Source: Pedobacter jeongneungensis (GTDB taxonomy: Bacteria > Bacteroidota > Bacteroidia > Sphingobacteriales > Sphingobacteriaceae). Taken from it: 64,000 bases of DNA. The translations under genes were made by a program, and so were the position numbers. The notes under the pieces were generated by a model, which saw only the letters and a program-made list of their open reading frames with translations, was not told where the DNA came from and ran no database searches. This document shows positions 8,927 to 16,919 of this stretch, one piece after another. The stretch is from contig NZ_AYMG01000006.1 in assembly GCF_000633455.1 (NCBI RefSeq), positions 124,001 through 188,000 on the forward strand, given 5' to 3'. The number at the start of each line of letters is the position of its first letter. The first letter of the stretch is position 1.

Positions 8927-9418
8927 CTAAGCATTTTTACTCAATATTGCTGCATAAGCTGTTAGCACAATACAAATAAATGAAACAATCGTCCTAATCC
9001 TATGGAACAGATTCCAACCTGGTTCAAATTTATTGCGCAAAGCTGTTAATCCTTCAGCATCTAATTTGGTTAAGTCTGTTCCATCCAGCAAATTATTAAG
9101 CGGTACATTTCCGATTACAGTTACTAAAAAAACGCCACCGAAATAAAACAAGGCAGCTGCCAGAATTAAATAAAATACAGTACCCTGTTCTTTAAAAAAC
9201 CAAACGCCAATGGGTAACAGTATCAGCGTACCCATAAAAGAAACAAAAAATAAAGGATTTAAGATCGCCCTGTTGATGGATTGCATGGCCTGAAGAAAAT
9301 AAAGATCAGAAAGGCGTGTTAGCCCAGGCAAAACTGAACAGGAATAAGCATAAAACAGTCCGCCAATAAGTGCTGTTGATACTGTACTGAGCAAAAGAAC
9401 AATGTTTTTAAAAGTCAT
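8927..9418 (-). CDS. DUF1772-family membrane protein
   Basis: This 163-aa protein has four hydrophobic segments at about residues 5-25, 52-75, 80-102 and 140-160, separated by a polar loop with VIGNVPLNNLLDGTDL. The VIGNVPLN motif and the PGLTRL segment are typical of DUF1772 (anthrone-oxygenase-like) membrane proteins. The biochemical role in bacteria is not settled. It is a single-gene unit with no functional link to its neighbours. Confidence 0.8.
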   Translation of the reverse strand: MTFKNIVLLLSTVSTALIGGLFYAYSCSVLPGLTRLSDLYFLQAMQSINRAILNPLFFVSFMGTLILLPIGVWFFKEQGTVFYLILAAALFYFGGVFLVTVIGNVPLNNLLDGTDLTKLDAEGLTALRNKFEPGWNLFHRIRTIVSFICIVLTAYAAILSKNA

Positions 9419-9553
9419 AATTTGCTATTTAAATGATGCCGGGAGAACGAATTTAAGAAAATCATCACACGCATCAAAAAAATCAGACAGATCAAAGCAG
9501 CACTTATCTGGAGACTGTAGATAAACCTTTTCTTGAAAAATCCATTCCTTATG

Positions 9554-10213
9554 CTAATCTACCCGATTAACAGTGATAATATAGGTGCCAGAAATGCTAC
9601 CAGAGGCACCATAAGTCGACATTTTGAATTGAATAACCTGTCCGGCAGTAAGTTTTACCAATTCACTCTTTGTTACCGATAATGGATAGCTTAGTATGCT
9701 AGAACTAGATGCCTTTGGATTAATTCCGCCCATATCAAGAGTTCCATATATTGGAGGGTTTGGTCCATTGCCAACGTATAACCATACGGATCCTGTATAA
9801 AATGATGAGGTTTGTTGCATATATCTGCCAGTAAATGATACCTGGTAGAGCCCGGTTTGAGAAGCAGTAAAGGTATTCCCGCTAAACTCGTTTAAATTAT
9901 CGAATGTTTCTGTGGGCGGTTCTGTGGAATCAATAAATACGGGTGTATTAGTAGAAGTTGAAAGTGTGACGTTTCCGCTAACCCTTACCGTGCTAATGTT
10001 ATCTGTATTCCTTTTTTTCAATACGCCGTTTGCATCAGTTACAATTGTTCCGGCTGTTGAAGTTGCATTGCTTAAACCTTCTAAACGAATAGGATCAGAA
10101 ACATCCTTAACATGCAACTTATGTGTAGGGGCTTTTGTGCCAATACCTGTATTTTGTGCCCATGCCATGTTTGAAACGAATGCCAAAGCCACGATTTGAA
10201 TCATTTTTTTCAT
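9554..10213 (-). CDS. Secreted C1q/TNF-like protein, tandem paralog 2
   Basis: This 219-aa protein has a signal peptide ending NMAWAQ. The mature N-terminus has the motif NTGIGTKAPTHKLHVKD, common in Bacteroidota surface and fibre-like proteins, then a short linker TIVTDANGVLKKRNTDNIS. The C-terminal half is beta-rich with TFTASQTGLYQVSFTGRY, which resembles a C1q/TNF jelly roll. It is nearly identical at both ends to the upstream paralog (10246-10905) but diverges in the middle (about residues 75-95 and 125-170). Secretion and a structural or adhesive role are inferred. Confidence 0.75.
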   Translation of the reverse strand: MKKMIQIVALAFVSNMAWAQNTGIGTKAPTHKLHVKDVSDPIRLEGLSNATSTAGTIVTDANGVLKKRNTDNISTVRVSGNVTLSTSTNTPVFIDSTEPPTETFDNLNEFSGNTFTASQTGLYQVSFTGRYMQQTSSFYTGSVWLYVGNGPNPPIYGTLDMGGINPKASSSSILSYPLSVTKSELVKLTAGQVIQFKMSTYGASGSISGTYIITVNRVD

Positions 10214-10245
10214 AATAAACCTTTTTAAAAAAATCCATTTGTTAT

Positions 10246-10905
10246 TTAGTCTACCCTGTTAACAGTGATCACATAACTGCCAGAAATGCCAAAAATGCTG
10301 CTAGGGGCTCCATAAGTAAGCATTTTGAATTGAATAATCTGTCCGGCAGTAAGCTTCACCAATTCACTCTTTGTTATCGATAATGGATACTTATTTAATA
10401 AACTAGATCTTGGGGGATTAATTCCGCCCATATCAAAAGTTCCATATTCTTGAGGGGCTATCTTATCACCAAAATCTATCCGTACTACTCCCGTATAAAA
10501 TGATGAGGTTTGCAAATATCTGCCGGTAAATGATACCTGGTAGAGCCCGGTTTGAGAAGCAGTAAAGGTATTCCCGTTAAACTCATTTAAATTATCGAAT
10601 GTTTCTTTGGCTGCTTCGGTCGCATCAATAAAATAGTAAAGATTATCATCTTCAAGCATGAGGTCCCCCGTGACTCTTACCGCACTAATGTTATCCGTAT
10701 TCCTCTTTTTTAATACACCGTTTGCGTCAGTTACAATTGTTCCGGCTGTTGAAGTTGCATTGCCTAAGCCTTCTAAACGGATAGGATCAGAAACATCCTT
10801 AACATGCAGCTTATGTGTAGGGCTTTTTGTGCCAATTCCTGTGTTTTGTGCCCATGCCATGTTTGATACGAATGCCAAGACCACAATTTGCATCATTTTT
10901 TTCAT
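10246..10905 (-). CDS. Secreted C1q/TNF-like protein, tandem paralog 1
   Basis: The start is placed at the internal Met of MKKMMQIVVLAF (10905) because it gives a proper signal peptide and the same 219-aa length as the paralog downstream; a 14-residue longer frame to 10947 is open. Domain order is signal peptide, NTGIGTKSPTHKLHVKD segment, linker and C-terminal jelly-roll-like half. The two genes are 32 bases apart in the same direction and are probably co-transcribed. The variable stretches lie on the predicted domain surface (around LEDDNLYYFIDA and VVRIDFGDKIAPQ). Confidence 0.75.
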   Translation of the reverse strand: MKKMMQIVVLAFVSNMAWAQNTGIGTKSPTHKLHVKDVSDPIRLEGLGNATSTAGTIVTDANGVLKKRNTDNISAVRVTGDLMLEDDNLYYFIDATEAAKETFDNLNEFNGNTFTASQTGLYQVSFTGRYLQTSSFYTGVVRIDFGDKIAPQEYGTFDMGGINPPRSSLLNKYPLSITKSELVKLTAGQIIQFKMLTYGAPSSIFGISGSYVITVNRVD

Positions 10906-11323
10906 AATCTTAATATTTAGGGTTAGTAGATTGCTCTTATATTTCATTTCGTTTATTATTTATTACAATAAAAAACAAAAGAAAAAATATTAATTAATAC
11001 AGATTACAATACACTAGGCACTAAATTGGTTGATTATAAATAAAATTATATACTGTAAATTTTTGCTTTATGAATGGAAAATCGCTTGATATTAATGCAC
11101 AAATATTCTACTAAAATATATGCTCATTAAAAATAGTAACGTAGCAAGAAAGCATCGTTTCCAATTTATAGCGGGATAAATATAATATGGAAGGGAAAAA
11201 CTAACTAATATCCAAATCTAAAATGAGAGCGTCATTTTAGATAGGAAAGAGAATTAATTTAAATATAGATTTTCATAGGTAGAGTGATATGAGCGTATTT
11301 ATGTTAAGTTTCTTAACAAGCGT

Positions 11324-11346
11324 TATATTTGACTCTGATCAGAGTC
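11324..11346 (+). promoter_or_regulatory. Candidate promoter overlapping a 16-bp palindrome
   Basis: TATATTTG (11324-11331) matches the -7 consensus, and its last G begins the perfect palindrome GACTCTGATCAGAGTC (11331-11346). It is about 390 bases before the LytTR gene, so it may drive a long leader or a small RNA that ends at the hairpin near 11490. No -33 box is evident. Confidence 0.35.
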
Positions 11347-11472
11347 TTTATCCTAACCTTATCCAAATATCAAACAAAGAATTTTATTAAAGAACCAGAT
11401 TACACAGATCGGTTTGTTTTCGTTACAAATGGTATAAATTACCAGATGGCATTTCTGCAAACAGGCGTCTTA

Positions 11473-11494
11473 CGGTATCAAAATACCGCTTTTT
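11473..11494 (+). terminator. Weak terminator-like hairpin
   Basis: CGGTAT and ATACCG close on TCAA and are followed by CTTTTT. The stem is only six pairs, so this is tentative. Confidence 0.3.
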
Positions 11495-11733
11495 AGGCTT
11501 AAATAATACTTTTCGCGCTGCCAATCACTACCCAAAAACCATTTACTGGCATTTCATTATATCATTATCTATGCTCAATTGCAATATTTAATCATTCCTG
11601 TATGTTTCATAATACACATTTTTACATTAATTTAGCCAATAAAATGAAAACCCGATACAAATGCGTATGAACCGTTCTGTTTTCGTTGCGAAAAGGTGTA
11701 ATTTCGTTATGTATGCAAAAGAAAGATTAGGAG

Positions 11734-12459
11734 ATGATTAAGTGTATAGCCATAGATGACCAGCAGAGTTCGATAACAGGACTGGAAAAATACATTGAAG
11801 ATACGCCAAATATGCGGTTGGTAGCGAGTTATACAGATCCATTAACGGCCTTAATGGAACTTAAAAAGATTGATACGGTTGATGTTATTTTTATGGATGT
11901 GCAAATGCCACAGATCTCTGGTTTGGAACTAGCAAAAGCTGTACGTTCGAAGACCAGGAAACTCATATTTACAACGTCACATCAGGAATATGCATTTGAG
12001 GCATTTGAGGCTGACGCTGATGCTTACCTACTAAAACCTTATGGTTATGCAAAGTTTGCACTAACCCTGAACCGGCTTTTTGGAGAGGAGCTGGAAAGTG
12101 GAGATGATGAAACCTATTTTTTGGTGAAAAATAAAGCTGAAGAACATAAAGCTGTACTGGTACGTTATGCCGATATTATTGCTTTTGAAAGTTTTCATAA
12201 TTACATTAAAATACATACAAAAGACAAGGTAATTATTGCCTACCTGAGTTTAAAGGATGTAAAAGAGCAGTTAAGCATTAAAAAAGGTTTTATACAGCTG
12301 CATAGGGCTTACATTATTGCGATTGAACATATCCTGCATATAGATGGAACGAGGATTACACTTTCGAACCAGACAAGTTTTACGGTCGGCGATATTTATA
12401 ATAATGATTTCCGTGAGTTTATTACGGATAAACTGATTATCAGCAGCCGCAAAAAGTAG
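11734..12459 (+). CDS. LytTR-family response regulator
   Basis: This 241-aa protein has a receiver domain (about 1-118) with the acidic pocket at Asp8/Asp9, the phosphoacceptor Asp55 in VIFMDVQMP, and Lys106-Pro107 in LLKPYG. The C-terminal LytTR DNA-binding domain (about 132-236) has the typical ADIIAFESFHNYIKIHT and FIQLHRAYIIAIEHI blocks. It should be phosphorylated by the YehU-type kinase at 12701 and bind promoters as a dimer. Its own stop codon sits inside a strong hairpin. The kinase does not follow directly: a small peptide gene on the opposite strand lies between them. Confidence 0.93.
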   Translation: MIKCIAIDDQQSSITGLEKYIEDTPNMRLVASYTDPLTALMELKKIDTVDVIFMDVQMPQISGLELAKAVRSKTRKLIFTTSHQEYAFEAFEADADAYLLKPYGYAKFALTLNRLFGEELESGDDETYFLVKNKAEEHKAVLVRYADIIAFESFHNYIKIHTKDKVIIAYLSLKDVKEQLSIKKGFIQLHRAYIIAIEHILHIDGTRITLSNQTSFTVGDIYNNDFREFITDKLIISSRKK

Positions 12460-12468
12460 CGGCTGCTG
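12441..12468. terminator. Bidirectional terminator between regulator and peptide genes
   Basis: CAGCAGCCGC and GCGGCTGCTG form a perfect 10-bp stem around an 8-base loop. It overlaps the end of the LytTR gene and lies nine bases past the stop of the minus-strand peptide gene, so it can separate the two convergent transcripts. The T runs are weak on both sides. Confidence 0.65.
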
Positions 12469-12476
12469 GTTAAATT

Positions 12477-12623
12477 TTAGATACTTATTAGTCCTGAAGT
12501 GGATGTTGCACTTGATGTTGTAGTCCCTGTTGGATCAGATGATTTTGATTTATCGAATTTAGTGAGTCCTGACGATCTTTTAAATAGAAACAGGGTTCTT
12601 TTTACCAAACTTTTAGCTTTCAT
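12477..12623 (-). CDS. 48-aa Ser/Thr-rich peptide, candidate signal or RiPP-like precursor
   Basis: The frame runs from ATG at 12623 to TAA at 12477. The N-terminal half is basic and hydrophobic (MKAKSLVKRTLFLFKRSSG), the middle is polar and ends KSSDP (residues 26-31), and the C-terminal 17 residues are almost all Thr, Ser, Ala and Gly before a hydrophobic GLISI tail. That resembles a leader plus modifiable core, although no Cys is present and no modification enzyme is nearby. It lies convergent to the LytTR gene and divergent from the kinase. Both ends are marked by hairpins: a terminator after the stop and a stem that includes the start codon. The family is not recognised; signal peptide and RiPP roles are inference. 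Confidence 0.6.
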   Translation of the reverse strand: MKAKSLVKRTLFLFKRSSGLTKFDKSKSSDPTGTTTSSATSTSGLISI

Positions 12624-12645
12624 AATTATTTTTTTTATGAAAGCT
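12615..12645. promoter_or_regulatory. Inverted repeat covering the start codon of the peptide gene
   Basis: AGCTTTCAT (12615-12623) and ATGAAAGCT (12637-12645) are perfect 9-base complements separated by 13 bases. In the minus-strand mRNA the ATG and first two codons lie in the 3' arm, so folding would hide the start. It could be translational control of the peptide, or an operator shared with the divergent kinase gene. Confidence 0.55.
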
Positions 12646-12700
12646 AGGATGACATTTACGCTGTAACTTTAATGGTTACATATATAGCTCTATTATCTTT

Positions 12701-13834
12701 ATGGAAAGACTTATTTTAAAAGACAAATCTCTTAAAAACTGGATCATCAAGCATAGGATTCACTTTATTGCTTGGTCTTGCTTTATATTTTGGGAATCCA
12801 TTATTGTTGGTCTGACTTACGGTGCCTTTGGAAAGTTTGGAAATTATGTAATACATTATGCCGTAAATATCCTGTTATTTTATGCACACACCTGGCTATT
12901 GGAAAAAGCATTTTCCTCACCTAGACAAATGATATGGAAAATACCTCTTTTCGTCTTACTAGAGCTATTTATTTACACTTTTGGTGTGCTAGAAATGGAC
13001 TTAATGATTATAAAATATACAGATTTAATTTCTAAAGACTTCATATCTACCAGTGTAAGGATATATAAATTATTATGGAGATCCTCTTTCTTTATGCTAT
13101 TCTCCACAGGTTACTTTTTCTTAAAGCGTTATTTAAACGAAAGAGCTGAAAAAGAGCGTATCGAAAAACAGCGGTTCCAAATGCTTTTGGATAAGGAGAG
13201 AACCGATAAAGAACTTTTAGTGTCGAAAAATGCCTTTTTGAAAGCACAGATTAATCCACACCTGCTTTTTAATACCTTTGAGTTTATCCATCAAAAAATC
13301 AGGCAACACTCACCCGAAGATGCACAGGTAATGGTATACCTATCAGATATGATGCGTTTTGCAGCAACTACCGAACACCAGGAAGGTTATATAAAAGTAA
13401 ATGAAGAGATTACCCAATGTCAGAACCTCATCAAGCTACATCAGCTTACACAGGGGCAGGTTTTTATTGAGCTGGCCTTTTCGCCGGATGTACTTGGCAT
13501 CAGGCTTATTCCATTGGTATTATTAACCATTTTAGAGAATATGTTTAAACACGGTAATCTTTTTGACAGGGATAACAAAGCCACCATAGATATTTATATG
13601 GATGGTGAGACATTAAAAATAGAAAGCCGGAATTTACCCGGTCTGGTAAAAAGTGAGGTTGGATTTGGCTCCGGACTTGATAATATCAGAACCAGATTGG
13701 ATTATACTTATGGCAGAGCAGCAGAAATGACAGCCGGCATTGATGATGAAGGCTTTTATACCTTGAGTATAGCAATAAAAGAAAATGCTTTGGAAACTGC
13801 TTTTCCAGATCAATTACAGGAAATAATACATTGA
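12701..13834 (+). CDS. YehU/LytS-type sensor histidine kinase
   Basis: This 377-aa membrane kinase has four hydrophobic segments (about 20-40, 48-65, 80-100 and 125-142) followed by a coiled linker rich in Glu and Arg (about 145-175). The His_kinase domain (PF06580 type) carries the phosphoacceptor His187 in INPHLLFNT, and the ATPase part has LENMFKHGN and GFGSGLDNI. Replacing the usual NPHFLFN by NPHLLFN is a small deviation. No extracellular domain is present, so a ligand would bind in or near the membrane, as in agr-type peptide receptors. The partner regulator is probably the LytTR protein at 11734. Confidence 0.92.
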   Translation: MERLILKDKSLKNWIIKHRIHFIAWSCFIFWESIIVGLTYGAFGKFGNYVIHYAVNILLFYAHTWLLEKAFSSPRQMIWKIPLFVLLELFIYTFGVLEMDLMIIKYTDLISKDFISTSVRIYKLLWRSSFFMLFSTGYFFLKRYLNERAEKERIEKQRFQMLLDKERTDKELLVSKNAFLKAQINPHLLFNTFEFIHQKIRQHSPEDAQVMVYLSDMMRFAATTEHQEGYIKVNEEITQCQNLIKLHQLTQGQVFIELAFSPDVLGIRLIPLVLLTILENMFKHGNLFDRDNKATIDIYMDGETLKIESRNLPGLVKSEVGFGSGLDNIRTRLDYTYGRAAEMTAGIDDEGFYTLSIAIKENALETAFPDQLQEIIH

Positions 13835-13847
13835 TAGCATTATTTTA

Positions 13848-14315
13848 TTAAACATACCTATCAATAGCTGGCCGCTTGGTTATTTCGTAAAAATTAGAGG
13901 TATTAAAAGATGATACTTTAAAAACGATTTCTTCTTCCCTTTTAGCAAGGGCATGAATGCCTGGTGTAAATCTTTGCTTAAATAATTTAATGCATGCTTC
14001 AGCGTGGCAAATTACCTCATATCGGTTTTTGCTTTTTACAATTACTTCCATTACATAATCGGGCCATTGTTTACTGATCAGACGGGGCAACCAGCTAAAC
14101 TGCTGTTTCCTGATCAACTCGCCCATTGCCTCAACAGCTGCCTGGGGTATCCCCTCGCCTACAATCTGAAGCCATTCCCCTTTAACTTCATCGATTATAC
14201 CCATTACATCACTGCCGGATAATACCAGCCATGGATCCTCCATGCTGGCCCGCATGAGCTGATAAGATTGATCTTTATTAAATTCCTGCCGAAAAAGGTA
14301 AGTGAGTTCTATCAT
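13848..14315 (-). CDS. Hypothetical protein in operon with receiver-only regulator
   Basis: This 155-aa protein has no signal peptide or membrane segment and is predicted to be mixed alpha/beta and cytoplasmic. No family is recognised. Visible features are the acidic N-terminal half and a basic C-terminal third (KREEEIVFKVSS, ITKRPAIDRYV). It starts 17 bases after the receiver-only gene at 14332 in the same direction, so the two are probably co-expressed and may interact. Its 3' end faces the histidine kinase gene with a 13-base gap. Confidence 0.7.
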   Translation of the reverse strand: MIELTYLFRQEFNKDQSYQLMRASMEDPWLVLSGSDVMGIIDEVKGEWLQIVGEGIPQAAVEAMGELIRKQQFSWLPRLISKQWPDYVMEVIVKSKNRYEVICHAEACIKLFKQRFTPGIHALAKREEEIVFKVSSFNTSNFYEITKRPAIDRYV

Positions 14316-14331
14316 GAGGCGTTAGATTATA

Positions 14332-14712
14332 TCAGTTTTTAATAGGAAGATTATTAAGCCTAACCAATGTTTCGATGGTATTGGTAAAACGTTTCATCGA
14401 TATGGGTTTCCCCAGATAGCATTCAAAGCTAGGATCGATCGTCCTCACCTCATGCTCCAGATTAGAAGAAGCATAAATCACAAATCTGGCCTTTTCCCTT
14501 AAATGTTTAGAAAGTTCAGTACCTGCCATTCCATCCATATCGATATCCAAAAACAAAAAATCTATTTTATCTCCTTTTCCAATGATTTTTAAAGCATCAA
14601 GAGGATTATTAAAGGTACTGGACACTTTCAGAAAATCAATTTCATTGATGTAATCATTCAGCGCATCGATGGCATGCTGTTCATCATCAACTATCGAACA
14701 GTTGTAATACAT
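14332..14712 (-). CDS. Stand-alone receiver domain protein
   Basis: This 126-aa protein consists of a receiver domain only. The acidic residues are Asp9 and Asp10 in IVDDEQ, the phosphoacceptor is Asp56 in FLFLDIDMDG, and the conserved Lys is in YLGKPISMKRF. Its sequence is of the LytTR-regulator type but the DNA-binding domain is absent. It may compete with the LytTR regulator for phosphate from the kinase, or pass the signal to the downstream 155-aa protein. The start at 14712 gives a normal first beta strand (MYYNCSIVDD). Confidence 0.85.
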   Translation of the reverse strand: MYYNCSIVDDEQHAIDALNDYINEIDFLKVSSTFNNPLDALKIIGKGDKIDFLFLDIDMDGMAGTELSKHLREKARFVIYASSNLEHEVRTIDPSFECYLGKPISMKRFTNTIETLVRLNNLPIKN

Positions 14713-14932
14713 ATTTGTAAGTTAAAGTAGACTATACAAATGTTGTTAAAATCTCTATAATTTCCAATAGCCAAAGATAAAAAAGGTAAAAGTACGGTAG
14801 CAGGTGTATTTCTAATACGAGTATCCAATTCTTAAATGCTGTGAGAAAGAATTGTTTAGCACTACAGGATGGAACAGAAAAAATAATGATTGTTCCTACG
14901 AGCTGAAACCAGGTAATTTTTAGCCAAAAAGA

Positions 14933-14968
14933 AAGCCGCCAAATTGTTTATAATCTGGCGGCTTATAT
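14933..14968 (-). terminator. Terminator of the PA2169-family gene
   Basis: AAGCCGCCA (14933-14941) and TGGCGGCTT (14956-14964) form a 9-bp stem. On the minus strand it is followed by TTCTTTTTGG, and it lies 17 bases past the stop codon at 14981. Confidence 0.8.
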
Positions 14969-14980
14969 TATTTATTAGTT

Positions 14981-15442
14981 CTATAATGCTGCGTGCGCAT
15001 CTCTTAAGGCCTTAATGGCATCATGACTGGTATTGATACCTGATTGTTGTTTTAATAACACTTCTCTAATGTTTTCGCCCAGTTCGTTTTCCTGAAGTGC
15101 ATCGCGGTAAGCTTTTTTTATGGCATCTTCTCCACGTTCGCATTCTGCTAAAATACTGTGTCTGTCATCGCCACCAAAGCTTGCCTTAATGTCAATCCAT
15201 GCACGGTGCAAACTGCCTAAGATGGTATTTCCTGTATCTGGATTTTCACCATTTCTGCCAACTAATCCCGCAAGTTCGGTTACGTTAGCCCTGCTATCTG
15301 AAGAAAATTTATCAAAAGTTGCTTTTAAATCAATGTTTTCGTCTTTTAAATCTGCACTTGCTTTATCAAAGCCATCTGCCCTATCGTTGTTAATTTGAAT
15401 AAGGTCGTTTAATACTTCCACTGTTTTTTCTTGATTTTCCAT
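14981..15442 (-). CDS. PA2169 family four-helix-bundle protein (DUF2383)
   Basis: This 153-aa helical protein matches the PA2169/DUF2383 family along its length: VEVLNDLIQINNDRADGF at the start, AWIDIKASFGGDDRHSILAECERGED in the middle and KQQSGINTSHDAIKALRD at the end. The fold is a ferritin-like four-helix bundle. Members are often induced by stress and stationary phase, and their activity is not established. It is a monocistronic gene with its own terminator. Confidence 0.88.
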   Translation of the reverse strand: MENQEKTVEVLNDLIQINNDRADGFDKASADLKDENIDLKATFDKFSSDSRANVTELAGLVGRNGENPDTGNTILGSLHRAWIDIKASFGGDDRHSILAECERGEDAIKKAYRDALQENELGENIREVLLKQQSGINTSHDAIKALRDAHAAL

Positions 15443-15763
15443 AATATATTGTAGATAATTTAAAGTAATAACAGTGCTTTTAGAAGAATAGTTTAGATTA
15501 TCTTACAACATTTGTTAAAAAGTAAGGGAAACTGATTTTTTGGTTAAGAAAAGCCGGAGCGCCAAAATAGCTGAAAAAGAGAAAGCCCCATATTACTATG
15601 AGGCTATATAATGATGTTTTATAGGCATCCACCGATAAAACTAACCAAACAAACTATACAATAAACGCAAGGCGATTTAATTTGTTTTAAAAAAAATAAT
15701 AAAATTTTAAAGCGATAATATCCGGTTCTTAAAACTTTAAACCATAACAAGGGTTATAGCAAC
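15443..15763. other. Divergent intergenic region
   Basis: These 320 bases separate the divergent PA2169 and ankyrin genes and should hold both promoters. No exact TAnnTTTG box, hairpin or small ORF stands out. Confidence 0.4.
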
Positions 15764-16252
15764 ATGGAGAATATAAATGAACTGATTATACCCGCTGCCC
15801 GGCTTGGCGAACTGGATGTTATAAATGAACTGATTAACAGAGGTGTAGATATAAACCACCGTGATGATAAAGGTTATACGCCTTTAATTATTGCCTGTTA
15901 TAATAACCAGCCTGAAGCTGCCAAAATATTAATTGATGCAGGAGCGGATATTGATGCCGCAGATTTTGGCGGAAACACCGCCTTAATGGGGGCCAGTTTT
16001 AAAGGTTATACACCTATTGCAAAATTGCTGATCGAGAACGGTGCCAGTTTAAATCTTCAGCATGGAAATGGAGGAACGGCTTTGATGTTTGCAGCAATGT
16101 TTGGCAGAAACGATGTATTAAGGTTATTGCTCGAACATGGTGCTGACCCAACTATTGTAGATAAAACAGGAAAGCGCGCTGTTGAACTGGCTGCACTACA
16201 GGGAAATGAAGTTGGGATTGAAATGTTACAAGCACATATCGAGGATACTTAA
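15764..16252 (+). CDS. Ankyrin-repeat protein
   Basis: This 162-aa protein has about four ankyrin repeats, with repeat hallmarks GYTPLIIACYNNQPEAAKIL, GNTALMGASFKG, GGTALMFAAMFG and a final degenerate GKRAVELAALQG. It has no signal peptide. Small ankyrin proteins are linked to catalases in Pseudomonas (AnkB with KatB) and Campylobacter. Here the catalase operon lies next to it on the opposite strand, so a role in catalase function or oxidative stress is plausible but inferred. Its last four bases overlap the convergent gene at 16249. Confidence 0.88.
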   Translation: MENINELIIPAARLGELDVINELINRGVDINHRDDKGYTPLIIACYNNQPEAAKILIDAGADIDAADFGGNTALMGASFKGYTPIAKLLIENGASLNLQHGNGGTALMFAAMFGRNDVLRLLLEHGADPTIVDKTGKRAVELAALQGNEVGIEMLQAHIEDT

Positions 16253-16854
16253 TCGTTTAATAAGCCTTTAACCAGGCTTTTCCACTGCGGGTATGATAGG
16301 CCAAGTTTTGCAGCCATACCCACTACGAAGTTTCTTCCCTTATCGTAAAAACTTCCTGTTTCGGTATTTGGTAACTCATTTCGTCCATGCTCCTCAGCGG
16401 TAATATGTAAGCCGTTTCTTTTAACTACAAAGGTAGATGTTGCGGTATCTTTTAAAAAATGTGCCGTTTTACCTCCGGTTTCGAGCGGGTGCGCGCATGG
16501 CCTGACGGTAATTGCCAAAACCTGATATTCTCCTTCCTCAATATTTTTTATTTCCTGGATACGTACCCAGTCGTAACCCTTCCCCACGTTAGTGCCAGGT
16601 CCTGGGATATCGATCCGGATAAAATCTCCTTCTTCAGCAGTTCTTTCGGCCTTAATGCCGTGAGGATCCATCAGCTGAAAGTTAGACATTCCTGCATATT
16701 TACCCCAATCGTTTACCGATAAAAGTTTCGCGGAGGTTCTGTTAAAAAGTGTTATAGCTTCTTCAATGGACGAACAAAATTGTTCTTCCAAAGCGTCCAT
16801 ACTAGTCCCGGTATATTGTTTGGGGATGATATTTTGGTTAGATTGATCTTCCAT
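16249..16854 (-). CDS. Hypothetical protein downstream of catalase
   Basis: This 201-aa cytoplasmic protein is not assigned to a family I can name. The central part has FIRIDIPGPGTNVGKGYDWV and VLAITVRPCAHPLE, and the C-terminus has FVVGMAAKLGLSYPQWKSLV. Similar proteins occur in Bacteroidota next to stress genes. It follows the catalase gene by 65 bases on the same strand and is likely the last gene of the DUF892-catalase operon. The final codon overlaps the convergent ankyrin gene. Confidence 0.75.
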   Translation of the reverse strand: MEDQSNQNIIPKQYTGTSMDALEEQFCSSIEEAITLFNRTSAKLLSVNDWGKYAGMSNFQLMDPHGIKAERTAEEGDFIRIDIPGPGTNVGKGYDWVRIQEIKNIEEGEYQVLAITVRPCAHPLETGGKTAHFLKDTATSTFVVKRNGLHITAEEHGRNELPNTETGSFYDKGRNFVVGMAAKLGLSYPQWKSLVKGLLND

Positions 16855-16919
16855 GATATATTTGAAATTAGATCAGCGTAGCCTTAGCCACGCTGATCAT
16901 TTTATAGGTTGAACTATAA

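Larger units (their letters stand above)
10906..11733. other. Long AT-rich intergenic region, no protein gene seen
   Basis: This stretch of about 830 bases separates the C1q-like pair from the LytTR regulator. It holds a possible promoter with palindrome (11324-11346), an inverted repeat GTTAAG/CTTAAC (11303-11317), and a small terminator-like hairpin (11473-11494). A 26-codon frame starting at 11660 overlaps the regulator start and could be a leader ORF, but nothing supports it further. Confidence 0.5.

Noticed and set aside
9912..10993. Plus-strand frames of 95 and 111 codons in the C1q-like genes
   Set aside because: Both are antisense to paralogous coding regions and resemble each other only because the genes are duplicates.
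11660..11738. 26-codon frame overlapping the LytTR start
   Set aside because: It is too short to support by sequence alone and has no recognisable features; a leader peptide cannot be excluded.
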